The notes below the pieces were generated by a model. That model did no database searches, was not told the origin of the DNA, and was given only the letters and a program-made list of their open reading frames with translations. A DNA stretch of 64,000 nucleotides from Methylobacterium sp. Leaf99 (GTDB taxonomy: Bacteria > Pseudomonadota > Alphaproteobacteria > Rhizobiales > Beijerinckiaceae), in NCBI RefSeq assembly GCF_001422375.1, contig NZ_LMMU01000013.1, forward strand, positions 1 to 64,000, in the 5' to 3' direction. The first letter of the stretch is position 1, and each line of letters starts with the position of its first letter. The position numbers and the translations under genes were made by a program. Shown piece by piece: positions 44,964 to 54,905 of this stretch.

Positions 44964-45221
44964 TCAGCCCTCCGACGCCTCGGCTTCGGACAGGCCGTCC
45001 TGCAGGGTGCGGATGATGGTCCGCATCTCCGGGATCATCGCCACGGCCTTGGCGATCCGGTGCGCCTCGTCGCGGGTCATCAGGCCCCGCGCCGTGCGCG
45101 CCGCCGCGTCGTCGGAGAAATAGGTCCAGGCAACGGCGAGACCCACGGCGTCCTCGACGCAGAAACTCTCCGCCTTCTCGACGACGAGCCATGGTGTCGG
45201 AAAGCCGCGCGGTTCGGTCAT
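44964..45221 (-). CDS. small hypothetical protein
   Basis: An 85-residue acidic protein (PWLVVEKAESFCVEDAVGLAVAWTYFSDD ... TRDEAHRIAKAVAMIPEM). No signal, no TM helix, no family recognised. It converges with the CAP gene across 6 nt, and its codon usage fits the genome. Confidence 0.65.
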   Translation of the reverse strand: MTEPRGFPTPWLVVEKAESFCVEDAVGLAVAWTYFSDDAAARTARGLMTRDEAHRIAKAVAMIPEMRTIIRTLQDGLSEAEASEG

Positions 45222-45383
45222 GGCGGGCTATCCTCTGCGAACGTCGGTGGATGGTGGTGAGCGCGAACCGCCGCCCCTCTGCCCGTCCCCCATCCTTGGG
45301 TCAATCCAATCCTCGAAGAGCGTTGCCGCGCCGGGTCTCCGGCACTCGACCGGCAGCGGCTGGCCCACGGGCCGGCCCCGGCG

Positions 45384-45941
45384 TCAGCGCAGACCGCGCA
45401 GGGCCATTTCCTCCGGTGCCTGCTCGGCGGCATCCTGGCGGGCGATCAGGGTGGCAAGGTCGACGGGGCGGTAGTCCCACGCGTCCATGCCGACATCGCA
45501 GGCGCGGCTGGTATCGGGCAGGCAGGCGTGGGTGTGGCCGTAGAGATGGCGGGTTCCGCGCCAGAACCCCGGCCATGACCGGTGGGGATAGTGCGACAGG
45601 AACAGCCGCCACGCCTGCCCCTCGCCATCCTCCACCGTGATCCGGGCGTTCTCCACCGGTGGTTCCGTCCAGGGCAGCTCGAGGACCCGGTTGGTGTCGT
45701 GGTTGCCCCGGACAAGCCGCTTGGTGCCGTTGAGACGGCCGAACACGGCTGCGCAATGCGCGCGACTGGCCCCGGCCGTGAAATCGCCGAGGTGCCACAC
45801 TGCGTCGTTGACGCCCACGATGGCGTTCCAGCGGGCGACGAGGGCCTCGTCATGGGCCTCGACGGAGGCGAAGGTGGTCCGGCGGCGCTGGACCAGGGGC
45901 GCATCGCCGAAATGCGTGTCGGCCGTGAAGTAGGTTGTCAT
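45384..45941 (-). CDS. metallophosphoesterase
   Basis: A 185-residue calcineurin-like phosphoesterase. The five metal motifs are visible: FTADTHFGD, VWHLGDFTAG, LVRGNHDTN, FLSHYPHRSWPG and LYGHTHACLPD. Such small stand-alone enzymes may act on phosphodiesters or nucleotides. The ATG is directly preceded by a 16-bp tandem repeat that supplies its AGGA ribosome binding site. The rest of the upstream region is non-coding. Confidence 0.9.
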   Translation of the reverse strand: MTTYFTADTHFGDAPLVQRRRTTFASVEAHDEALVARWNAIVGVNDAVWHLGDFTAGASRAHCAAVFGRLNGTKRLVRGNHDTNRVLELPWTEPPVENARITVEDGEGQAWRLFLSHYPHRSWPGFWRGTRHLYGHTHACLPDTSRACDVGMDAWDYRPVDLATLIARQDAAEQAPEEMALRGLR

Positions 45942-46037
45942 GCGTCCTGTGGGGAAAGCGTCCTGTGGGGAAAGCGTCCTGTGGGGAAAGCGTCCTGTGG
46001 GGAAAGCGTCCTGTGGGGAAAGCGTCCTGCGGAGAAA
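45942..46037. repeat. 16-bp tandem repeat, six copies, at a start codon
   Basis: Five exact copies and one copy with two changes of GCGTCCTGTGGGGAAA, ending at the base before the metallophosphoesterase ATG. Read on the gene's strand each unit contains CACAGGACGC, an AGGA ribosome binding site. Copy number could vary by slippage. Confidence 0.95.
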
Positions 46038-46200
46038 TCACGCCCCAGGGGAGCGGGGATCGGGCAACCGCGTTGCCGCGGGCGACATGGCGCCCGGGGC
46101 CCACTCCGCAAGCCGGCGGGATGTCGCTTCCGGGCCACGCGACGGGCCTTTCCCGGCGGCAGCCCTATCTGTCCTGTCTCGCATCACCGGAGGAACGCTT

Positions 46201-46743
46201 TTGCCGAATCACCTTGGTCGCATCACCCCGATCGTCGCGGGCCTGTGCCTGTGTCTACCCCTCCCCTCCGCCGCGCTCGCACAACCAGCCGCGCCCGTCG
46301 CCCAGCCGGCGTCGGACCCTGCGACCCTGAAGGTCGCCCGCGACGTCGTGGCTCAGATGCAGGGCGATCGCACGACCACCCTGAACGCGATGGCCGCGCC
46401 CATGGCCGGCATGATGCAGCAGATGGGGATCAAGGAGGCCGACCGGGCGCAGGTCATCGTCAAGGAAGCCGTGCTTCCGTTGCTGACGGCCCACTACGAC
46501 GAGCTCCTCGACATCCAGGCGCGCAGCTTCGCGGGCGTCCTGACCAAGGAGGATCTTCAGGCCATCGGAACGTTCTACGGCTCGCCCGCCGGCCGACGTC
46601 TCGCGGCGGCCCAACCCCAGCTCGCACAGGCCCAGATGACCGGCACGACGCAGTGGATGCAGGGGTTGATGCCGGAGATGCAGACGAAGATCGTACAGAT
46701 CATCAAGACGCGCGGCTGGGGTCCCGGCGACAAGCCGAAATGA
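46201..46743 (+). CDS. DUF2059 family exported protein
   Basis: A 180-residue protein with a signal peptide (ITPIVAGLCLCLPLPSAALAQ) and the DUF2059 domain (about 95-165: VLPLLTAHYDELLDIQARSF, LTKEDLQAIGTFYGSPAGRRL). Family function is unknown. The start is a TTG with a strong GGAGGA six to seven bases upstream; any longer frame would run through the tandem repeat. It diverges from the metallophosphoesterase gene. Confidence 0.85.
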   Translation: MPNHLGRITPIVAGLCLCLPLPSAALAQPAAPVAQPASDPATLKVARDVVAQMQGDRTTTLNAMAAPMAGMMQQMGIKEADRAQVIVKEAVLPLLTAHYDELLDIQARSFAGVLTKEDLQAIGTFYGSPAGRRLAAAQPQLAQAQMTGTTQWMQGLMPEMQTKIVQIIKTRGWGPGDKPK

Positions 46744-46913
46744 TCAGCCGGAACCCGTAAGTCGAACGATCGATGCCCGCACATCCCCGGCTGCCCGCGC
46801 AGGTTGCCCGGGGGTGTGACACAGGTCGTGGGAAACCGTTGGCATCGGTGGGACTTGCCGTATGCAACAACGTCGGCAGCCGGTTCGCTGCCGCGTCCAA
46901 CGAAAGCATTCCC

Positions 46914-47174
46914 GTGAAAATCGTTCTCCTCATCGGCGTCGCCCTGCTCGCCGCCGCTCCGGCCTTCGCCCAATCGGGTCCTTCGGGCGAGCCCGGCCGG
47001 ACCGGTACCGTCATCCAAAGCGAGCCGAACAGCACCGGCAACGACGCCAACATCGCGATCTCCCGCGGGGCCACCGGTGCCGATACGGTCACGACCAATT
47101 CGGCGGCCGGCGGCAATGCGGCACGGCCCGAGCAGGCGATCCCCAACAGCAGCGCCAACGGCGGCGGCCGATAA
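46914..47174 (+). CDS. small exported protein rich in Asn, Gly and Thr
   Basis: An 86-residue protein with a signal peptide (VKIVLLIGVALLAAAPAFAQ) and a low-complexity mature part (EPNSTGNDANIAISRG, TTNSAAGGNAARPEQ, SSANGGGR). No family recognised. The GTG at 46914 is chosen since it begins the signal peptide; upstream sequence in the frame is not convincing. A good intrinsic terminator follows about 90 nt later. Confidence 0.68.
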   Translation: MKIVLLIGVALLAAAPAFAQSGPSGEPGRTGTVIQSEPNSTGNDANIAISRGATGADTVTTNSAAGGNAARPEQAIPNSSANGGGR

Positions 47175-47265
47175 GCACTTCGGTCACGGCCCTGTCCCGC
47201 TCATAGCGGAGTGGAACAGAGGAAGCCCTACGCGAGGCCTCAACCCGCTTCGCTCAATATCCCCG

Positions 47266-47297
47266 ACCCGCCCGGCACACGCCGCGGCGGGTTTTTT
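47266..47297 (+). terminator. intrinsic terminator
   Basis: Stem ACCCGCC / GGCGGGT with a GC-rich loop, followed by six T (47292-47297). It ends the transcript of the small exported protein on the plus strand. Confidence 0.85.
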
Positions 47298-47348
47298 ATG
47301 ATCCGTCGCTTCTGCAAGACAGACGCCCGGAGGTATCAGGTGCGCTGC

Positions 47349-47498
47349 CTACTTGGTGGTTTCCCTCACCCCTGGTTCGGGCATCGGCGTGGTGTTCTTC
47401 GTCGCCCCGCTGCCGAGGAACAGGAACGCGCCGATCACCGCGAGGGTCGCGACAGCGGCAACAAAGGCGAGGAACCAGCGGGGCATGGGAGCATCCAT
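47349..47498 (-). CDS. tiny single-helix membrane protein
   Basis: A 49-residue frame, MDAPMPRWFLAF then a hydrophobic helix (about 8-29, ending GAFLFLGSG) and a polar tail TPMPEPGVRETTK. An inner ATG at 47486 would give 45 residues. No Shine-Dalgarno is seen, and the leader is pyrimidine-rich. Similar tiny one-helix proteins are common but rarely annotated. Coding is supported by the compact hydrophobic/polar layout only. Confidence 0.5.
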   Translation of the reverse strand: MDAPMPRWFLAFVAAVATLAVIGAFLFLGSGATKNTTPMPEPGVRETTK

Positions 47499-47855
47499 GG
47501 AGAGAAGAAAGAAGTGGTAGGTGATCGGGCAGCAACTTCCTCACGCTCCGGCGCGCCCATGGCGGGCGCTCGTTCGTGCGGCTGCTCGGTCCGAGCGAGA
47601 TTCAGAGAAGGGAAATAGGTTTCGTGCGCCGAAAGCCCAGATCAGCGCGGCTTTCGTGTTTCAGGCGCGAGCGTCACTGAGCCACGCGCCCGATCTTAGA
47701 GTCCGGCTGCTGGATCAGTCACAGTGGCTGGAACGAGACGGCATCCAAAACCCGTAGCGTCGATGACGTCAGACACCGCGACACCATCCCGACGTTTTAC
47801 CGGGGGAACGGCGCCAGCGGGCCTTCGCCATGTCCGGTAAGCTTTTGGAAATCGG
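47499..47855. other. intergenic region without a recognisable gene
   Basis: About 355 nt between the tiny membrane protein and tRNA-Val. Short frames on both strands look random. I see no repeat or convincing promoter. Confidence 0.4.
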
Positions 47856-47931
47856 TGGTGGGCGGTGACGGGCTCGAACCGCCGACCCTCTCCGTGTAAA
47901 GGAGACGCTCTACCAACTGAGCTAACCGCCC
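47856..47931 (-). tRNA. tRNA-Val (TAC)
   Basis: A 76-nt cloverleaf on the minus strand: acceptor GGGCGGT/ACCGCCC, D-arm TAGCTCAGTTGGTAGAGC, anticodon loop TTTACAC (anticodon TAC, Val), T-arm GGTTCGAGCC and encoded CCA. Confidence 0.96.
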
Positions 47932-47989
47932 GGACGCGCCGCTTCGTAACGAAGCCGCCGCTGCCATGCAAGCCGCAGGACGCGCAAGA

Positions 47990-48022
47990 GAAAGGCCCCG
48001 GAATCTCCCCCGGGGCCTTTCC
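47990..48022 (-). terminator. lon terminator
   Basis: A hairpin with arms AAAGGCCCCGG and CCGGGGCCTTT placed directly after the lon stop codon. The 11-bp stem is perfect; the trailing T run is short (TTT CTC). Confidence 0.75.
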
Positions 48023-48036
48023 GACGTCTCAGCGGC

Positions 48037-50463
48037 TCAGTGCGCGATGACCGTGGCGGTCTCGTCCTCGCCGATGACCGGGCGGACCGGCGGAGCCGGC
48101 TCTTCCCACTCGATGGGCTCGGGCACCCGCACCAGGGCGTGCTTCAGGACCTGATCCATCCGCGAGACCGGGATGATCTCCATCCCGTTCTTCACGCTGT
48201 CGGGCACCTCGGCGATGTCCTTGGCATTCTCCTCCGGAATCAGCACCGTCTTGATGCCGCCGCGGAGCGCCGCCAGCAACTTCTCCTTGAGGCCGCCGAT
48301 GGGCAGTACCCGGCCGCGCAGGGTGACCTCGCCGGTCATCGCCACATCCTTCTTCACGGGGATGCCCGTGAGGGTGGAGATGATGGCGGTGGCCATGCCG
48401 ATGCCTGCGGACGGACCGTCCTTCGGGGTCGCCCCCTCGGGAACGTGAACGTGGATGTCCCGGCGCTCGAACAGCGGCGGCTCGATGCCGAAATCGACGG
48501 CCCGCGAGCGGACGTAGCTCGCCGCAGCCGAGATCGACTCCTTCATCACGTCGCGCAGGTTGCCCGTGACCGTCATCTTGCCCTTGCCGGGCATCATGAC
48601 GCCTTCGATGGTCAGCAGTTCGCCGCCCACCTCGGTCCAGGCCAGACCCGTGACCACGCCCACCTGATCCTCCTCGTCGATCTCGCCGTAGCGGAACTTC
48701 GGCGCGCCGAGGAACACCGGCAAGTTTTCTTCAGTGACGGCCACCGCCTTCACCTTGGTGATGAGGATCTCCTTCACCGCCTTGCGGATCAGGTTGGAGA
48801 TCTCGCGCTCCAGGTTGCGCACGCCCGCTTCCCGCGTGTAGCGGCGGATGAGCATGAGCAGGGCGGCATCGTCGATCTGCCACTCCTTGACGTCGAGGCC
48901 GTGCTTCTTGACCGCACCCGGAATCAGGTGCTTGCGCGCGATCTCGAGCTTCTCCTCCTCGGTGTAGCCGGCGATGCGGATCACCTCCATGCGGTCCATC
49001 AGGGGCGCGGGGATGTTCAGCGTGTTGGCCGTGGTGACGAACATCACGTTCGACAGGTCGTAATCGACTTCGAGGTAGTGGTCGTTGAAGGTCGAGTTCT
49101 GTTCAGGGTCCAGGACCTCCAGCAGGGCCGCCGAGGGATCGCCCCGGAAATCCATGCCCATCTTGTCGATCTCGTCGAGGAGGATGAGCGGGTTGGAGGT
49201 CTTGGCCTTGCGCATGGACTGGACGATCTTGCCGGGCATCGACCCGATATAGGTCCGGCGGTGACCGCGGATCTCGGCCTCGTCGCGAACGCCGCCCAGC
49301 GACATCCGCACGAACTCGCGGCCCGTCGCCTTGGCGATGGACTTGCCGAGGGAGGTCTTGCCGACGCCGGGGGGACCGACGAGGCACAGGATCGGACCGG
49401 TGAGCTTGTTGGCCCGCTGCTGCACGGCCAGATACTCGACGATGCGTTCCTTGACCTTGTCGAGGCCGAAATGGTCCTCGTCGAGCATCACCTGGGCGCC
49501 GAGAAGATCCTTCTTCATCTTCGAGCGCTTGCCCCACGGGATGCCGAGCATCCAGTCGAGGTAGTTGCGCACGACGGTGGCTTCCGCCGACATGGGCGAC
49601 ATCTGGCGCAGCTTCTTCAGCTCCGCCACCGCCTTGTCGCGGGCCTCCTTGGTGAACTTGGTCTTCTCGATCTTCTCTTCGAGCTCGGCGAGCTCGTCCT
49701 TGCCGTCCTCGGAGTCGCCCAGCTCCTTCTGGATCGCCTTCATCTGTTCGTTGAGGTAGTACTCGCGCTGGGTCTTCTCCATCTGCCGCTTGACGCGGGT
49801 CCGGATGCGCTTCTCCACCTGGAGCACGGAGATCTCGCTTTCCATCAGCGACAGCACGCGCTCGAGGCGCTGGGCCACCGTGGGAATCTCGAGGATCGCC
49901 TGCTTGTCGGCGATCTTGACGGCGAGGTGCGAGCCAACGGTGTCGGCGAGCTTCGAGGGCTCGTCGATCTGGGTGACGGCGGAGACGACCTCCGGCGAGA
50001 TTTTCTTGTTGAGCTTCACATAGTTCTCGAACTCGGCGATGACCGAGCGCGCGAGGGCCTCGGCCTCGACGCTGTCGCCGAGCTCGTCGGTCAGGGTCTC
50101 GGCTTCCGCCTCGTAGTAGGAGTCCGACTTGTTGAAGTGGGTGATCTTGGCGCGCCCGGCGCCCTCGACCAGCACCTTCACGGTGCCGTCGGGCAGCTTC
50201 AGGAGCTGGAGCACGCTGGCGAGGGTACCGATCTTGTAGATGGCGTCGGTGGCCGGATCGTCGTCGCTGGCGTTGATCTGGGTGGCGAGAAGGATGTGGC
50301 GGTCCGTGCGCACGGCCTCTTCGAGGGCGCGGATCGACTTCTCGCGCCCGACGAAGAGCGGGACGATCATGTGCGGGAACACGACGATGTCGCGGAGCGG
50401 CAGGACGGCGTAGGCGCCCGTCGAGCCCGGAACGACGGGCTGGCGCGATTTCGGTTGAGTCAT
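48037..50463 (-). CDS. lon: ATP-dependent protease Lon
   Basis: An 808-residue AAA protease. The LON substrate-binding domain (about 18-215: AVLPLRDIVVFPHMIVPLFVGR) is followed by a coiled coil, the AAA module with GPPGVGKTSLGKSIA and the protease domain whose catalytic Ser is in TPKDGPSAGIGMA, with the partner Lys downstream. It degrades damaged and regulatory proteins. The ATG at 50463 follows GAGGAAG; an earlier ATG at 50478 is possible. It belongs to the conserved series tig - clpP - clpX - lon. The hupB gene that often follows lon in related genomes is not here. Confidence 0.97.
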   Translation of the reverse strand: MTQPKSRQPVVPGSTGAYAVLPLRDIVVFPHMIVPLFVGREKSIRALEEAVRTDRHILLATQINASDDDPATDAIYKIGTLASVLQLLKLPDGTVKVLVEGAGRAKITHFNKSDSYYEAEAETLTDELGDSVEAEALARSVIAEFENYVKLNKKISPEVVSAVTQIDEPSKLADTVGSHLAVKIADKQAILEIPTVAQRLERVLSLMESEISVLQVEKRIRTRVKRQMEKTQREYYLNEQMKAIQKELGDSEDGKDELAELEEKIEKTKFTKEARDKAVAELKKLRQMSPMSAEATVVRNYLDWMLGIPWGKRSKMKKDLLGAQVMLDEDHFGLDKVKERIVEYLAVQQRANKLTGPILCLVGPPGVGKTSLGKSIAKATGREFVRMSLGGVRDEAEIRGHRRTYIGSMPGKIVQSMRKAKTSNPLILLDEIDKMGMDFRGDPSAALLEVLDPEQNSTFNDHYLEVDYDLSNVMFVTTANTLNIPAPLMDRMEVIRIAGYTEEEKLEIARKHLIPGAVKKHGLDVKEWQIDDAALLMLIRRYTREAGVRNLEREISNLIRKAVKEILITKVKAVAVTEENLPVFLGAPKFRYGEIDEEDQVGVVTGLAWTEVGGELLTIEGVMMPGKGKMTVTGNLRDVMKESISAAASYVRSRAVDFGIEPPLFERRDIHVHVPEGATPKDGPSAGIGMATAIISTLTGIPVKKDVAMTGEVTLRGRVLPIGGLKEKLLAALRGGIKTVLIPEENAKDIAEVPDSVKNGMEIIPVSRMDQVLKHALVRVPEPIEWEEPAPPVRPVIGEDETATVIAH

Positions 50464-50641
50464 GTCGGACTTCCTCATGATGGACGCCGGGCGGTCACTC
50501 CTCCGGGGAGCAAATGACCTGCCAGGGCCGACCGGGCCGCGAAGGGGTCGGAAGCATCGTAAAAAGGGCGGCTGGCGGCGGGACACCGCACCTCGAAAGG
50601 CGAGCGTGCGGCCATCGCGCTTGAGAATTCAGATGGAAGCG

Positions 50642-50669
50642 GGGGCGGATGTTTTCAAGCATCCGCCCC
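50642..50669. terminator. hairpin between clpX and lon
   Basis: Perfect 10-bp stem GGGGCGGATG / CATCCGCCCC with an 8-nt loop, about 45 nt after the clpX stop. It has no T run, so it is a partial terminator or message stabiliser between clpX and lon. Confidence 0.55.
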
Positions 50670-50713
50670 GGTCCGGCCCATCATGACGCGGACCGGACAA
50701 GGTCAGGCAGCGC

Positions 50714-51985
<1,272 letters not shown>

Positions 51986-52203
51986 ATCGGTCTCCGTTCG
52001 CGGGCATGGCACCGGTCCGGGGCGCACACGCATCCTTCGAATTTAATGGCGTCGTCCTAAAGAAACAGTCACCTGCGCGCATCTGCCGGTTCGGATCAGA
52101 CTGACGATGCAAGCACGCTGCCGCGTCCGGATCAAGGCAAGGACGCCGTCCCGCCTCGAAACGACGCGGCCGGACCCACGTGAGGGCCCGGCTCGCGCAG
52201 GGT

Positions 52204-52833
52204 TCAGGCGGCGGCGGGTTCCGGACGCTTCTGGATCACTTCGTCGATGAGGCCGAATTCCCTGGCGGCGTCGGCCGTCATGAAGTTGTCGCGCTCGAGG
52301 GCCTGGACGATGGTGTCGTAGTCGCGCCCCGTGTGCTTCACGTAGATCTCGTTGAGGCGCTTCTTCAGGGCCTCGATCTCGCGGGCGTGGATCAGGATGT
52401 CGGTGGCTTGGCCCTGGAAGCCGCCGGACGGCTGATGCACCATGATGCGGGCGTTGGGCAGGGCGAAGCGGTGCCCGGGCTCGCCGGCGGTGAGCAGGAG
52501 CGACCCCATGGAGGCGGCCTGGCCGACGCAGAGGGTGGTGACCGGGCAGCGGATGAACTGCATCGTGTCGTAGATCGACAGGCCCGAGGTCACCACGCCG
52601 CCGGGCGAGTTGATGTAGAAGGAAATTTCCTTCTTCGGGTTCTCAGCCTCAAGGAAGAGAAGCTGCGCCACGATGAGCGAGGCGCCGTAATCTTCCACCG
52701 GACCGGTGAGGAAGATGATGCGCTCGCGCAACAGGCGCGAATAGATGTCGAAGGCACGCTCGCCGCGGCTCGACTGCTCGACCACCATGGGCACGAGCGC
52801 GGAGTTATAATAGTCGACCGGATCTCTCATCAT
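52204..52833 (-). CDS. clpP: ATP-dependent Clp protease proteolytic subunit ClpP
   Basis: A 209-residue serine protease with all three catalytic residues: Ser in VGQAASMGSLLL, His in IMVHQPSGG and Asp in LERDNFMTAD. It forms the barrel that ClpX or ClpA feeds. Start may be the ATG at 52833 or 52830, or a GTG at 52836. It lies between tig and clpX, as usual. Confidence 0.97.
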   Translation of the reverse strand: MMRDPVDYYNSALVPMVVEQSSRGERAFDIYSRLLRERIIFLTGPVEDYGASLIVAQLLFLEAENPKKEISFYINSPGGVVTSGLSIYDTMQFIRCPVTTLCVGQAASMGSLLLTAGEPGHRFALPNARIMVHQPSGGFQGQATDILIHAREIEALKKRLNEIYVKHTGRDYDTIVQALERDNFMTADAAREFGLIDEVIQKRPEPAAA

Positions 52834-52962
52834 CACGTGCCCCAGGCTTCAAGGGGTCCGGCCGCGCCGCGAATCGGGCGCGGGCCGGACGTTTCAGCGA
52901 ACTCCGGCGGCGATGAACGCCGCCTTACTTTCCGCCCGCCGCCCTCGAAAGGAGCACCGGGC

Positions 52963-54429
52963 TCAGTCGGCCTTGGCGACGGCAGGCAGGGCCTCGTCGC
53001 TTCCGGTCGAAACGGTCTCGTCCTTGCCGGACTCGGTCTTGTCCTTGCCGGACTCGGTCTTGGACGCACCCTCGGATGCCTCGGATTCGTCCTCGTCGGC
53101 GAACAGCGTCTCCTTCGAGACCGGCTCTTCGACGAGCTTCACCTGCCCGAGCACATGGTCGACGACCTTCTCCTCGAAGATCGGCGCACGCAGCTCGGCA
53201 AGCGCCTGGGCGTTCTTGCGGTAGAAGTCCCAGACCTGCTGCTCCTGGCCGGGGAACTGCCGGACCCGGGCGATCAGCGCCTGGTTCACCTCGTCGTCGC
53301 TCACCTTGATATCGGCGGTCTCACCGACCTGCGCAAGCACCAAGCCGAGGCGCACGCGACGCTCGGCGATTTTGCGGTACTCGGCGGTGGCCTTCTCCTC
53401 GGTGGTCCCCTCGTCCGCGAAGGTCTTTTCGCGGGTCTTGAGGTCCTGCTCGACCTGGGCCCAGACGGCGGCGAATTCCTGGTGGACGAGGCTGGGGGGC
53501 AGCTCGAACGCGTACTTGGTGTCGAGGGCGTCGAGGAGCTCCTTCTTGAGCTTGCGCCGGGACTGCGCCTCGAAATCGCCGCCGATGGCGGTGGAGACCG
53601 CCTCCTTCAGCTTGTCGAGGGATTCCATGCCGAAGCCCTTGGCGAGCTCGTCGTCGATCTTGGTCTCGCCCGGCGCCTGGATGGCGGTGACGGTGACGTC
53701 GAACTCGGCGTCCTTGCCGGCCAGCGCCTCGGCGCCGTAGGCCTCGGGGAAAGTCGACTTCACCACGCGGTTCTCGCCGACCTTGGCGCCGACGAGCTGC
53801 TCCTCGAAGCCGGGGATGAACTGGCCCGAGCCGAGTTCGAGGTCGATGCCCTCGCCCTTGCCGCCCTCGAACTCGACGCCGTCGATGCGGCCGACGAAGT
53901 CGATGGTGACCCGGTCGCCGGTCTCGGCGGCGGCACCCTCGTCGCGGGCCGAGAAGCTGCGGTTGGACGACGCCATGCGGGTGATGGCCTCGTCGACCTC
54001 CGTGTCGGAGGGCTTGGCCACCAGCTTGGTCAGGCTGACGTCGGAGAGGTCGGCGAGCTCGAACGTCGGCAGCACTTCGAGCGCGACGTTGAACGACAGG
54101 TCGGCCTTGGCGTCCAGCGCCCGCTCGACCACGGACTGCTCGCCGGGGAACTCGACCTTGGGCTCGAGGGCGAGCTTGAGGTTGTTGTCCTGGACGATCT
54201 TCTGGTTGGCTTCGTTGACGGCGTTCTGCAGCACGTCGGCCATCACCGAGCGGCCGTAGAGCTTGCGCAGGTGGGCCACCGGCACCTTGCCGGGGCGGAA
54301 GCCCTTGATCTGAGCCTTGTCCTTGAGGGTCGACAGCTCGCTGTTCAGGCGCTCCTCGAGCTCATGCGCGGCAAGGGATACCTGAAACTCGCGCTTCAGC
54401 CCCTGGGAGAGTGTCTCGGTCACCTGCAT
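52963..54429 (-). CDS. tig: trigger factor
   Basis: A 488-residue ribosome-bound chaperone and prolyl isomerase. The N-terminal ribosome-binding domain has the signature GFRPGKVPVAHLRKLYG; the FKBP-type domain (about 150-245) has GDRVTIDFVGRIDGVEFEGG; the helical C-domain follows. The tail beyond about residue 450 is acidic and ends with a direct repeat KTESGKD KTESGKD. First gene of the tig-clpP-clpX-lon series. Confidence 0.95.
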   Translation of the reverse strand: MQVTETLSQGLKREFQVSLAAHELEERLNSELSTLKDKAQIKGFRPGKVPVAHLRKLYGRSVMADVLQNAVNEANQKIVQDNNLKLALEPKVEFPGEQSVVERALDAKADLSFNVALEVLPTFELADLSDVSLTKLVAKPSDTEVDEAITRMASSNRSFSARDEGAAAETGDRVTIDFVGRIDGVEFEGGKGEGIDLELGSGQFIPGFEEQLVGAKVGENRVVKSTFPEAYGAEALAGKDAEFDVTVTAIQAPGETKIDDELAKGFGMESLDKLKEAVSTAIGGDFEAQSRRKLKKELLDALDTKYAFELPPSLVHQEFAAVWAQVEQDLKTREKTFADEGTTEEKATAEYRKIAERRVRLGLVLAQVGETADIKVSDDEVNQALIARVRQFPGQEQQVWDFYRKNAQALAELRAPIFEEKVVDHVLGQVKLVEEPVSKETLFADEDESEASEGASKTESGKDKTESGKDETVSTGSDEALPAVAKAD

Positions 54430-54607
54430 GGTCGTTCTTCCGCTGTCGTCCGTGTGATGGCGTCAAATTCGGTCGGTCCCCACCACCCGTTGACCGGGCG
54501 GGAGGAAGATCGGCGCCAGAATGTCACGCTGAACCGAAGGCCGAATCGCAACGGCGGGCCCGGCCGGCCAATCGCGGTGAGCCAATCCGTTCCCAACGGC
54601 GATGGAC

Positions 54608-54692
54608 TGGTGCGGGCGGAGGGGCTCGAACCCCCACGTCTTGCGACACTGGTACCTAAAACCAGCGCGTCTACCAGTTCCGCCACGCCCGC
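54608..54692 (-). tRNA. tRNA-Leu (TAG)
   Basis: An 85-nt class II tRNA on the minus strand with acceptor GCGGGCG/CGCCCGC, anticodon loop TTTAGGT (anticodon TAG, Leu), a variable arm (GTCGCAAGAC), T-arm GGTTCGAGCC and an encoded CCA. Confidence 0.96.
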
Positions 54693-54905
54693 AAGCGACG
54701 ACCTCCGGCGCGCATCCCGCCGCCAGAGCGCGGTCCTATAGCACGGGCACAACGGGCCGCAGCAAAAAAAGTCGGGGTGTGCGATTCCGTGTGGGTCCGC
54801 CTCCGGACCGGCGGTCCGGCACGCCGGTTGGCGCGCTCCGGCCCGGCGTCTACAAGCGGCGCGGGCGTTTTCGACCGACCGTTCCCGCCGCCCGCCAGAG
54901 GTGTC

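Noticed and set aside
44964..45221. Toxin-antitoxin component
   Set aside because: The small acidic protein stands alone, without an adjacent partner gene or a DNA-binding motif.
45942..46037. Possible CRISPR array
   Set aside because: The units are directly adjacent 16-mers with no spacers, and there is no cas gene; it is a simple tandem repeat.
48040..50517. Long open frame of 825 codons opposite lon
   Set aside because: Antisense shadow of lon with no recognisable domain.
52180..54741. Long open frame of 853 codons opposite clpP and tig
   Set aside because: Spans two real genes and a tRNA on the other strand; composition is that of a shadow frame.
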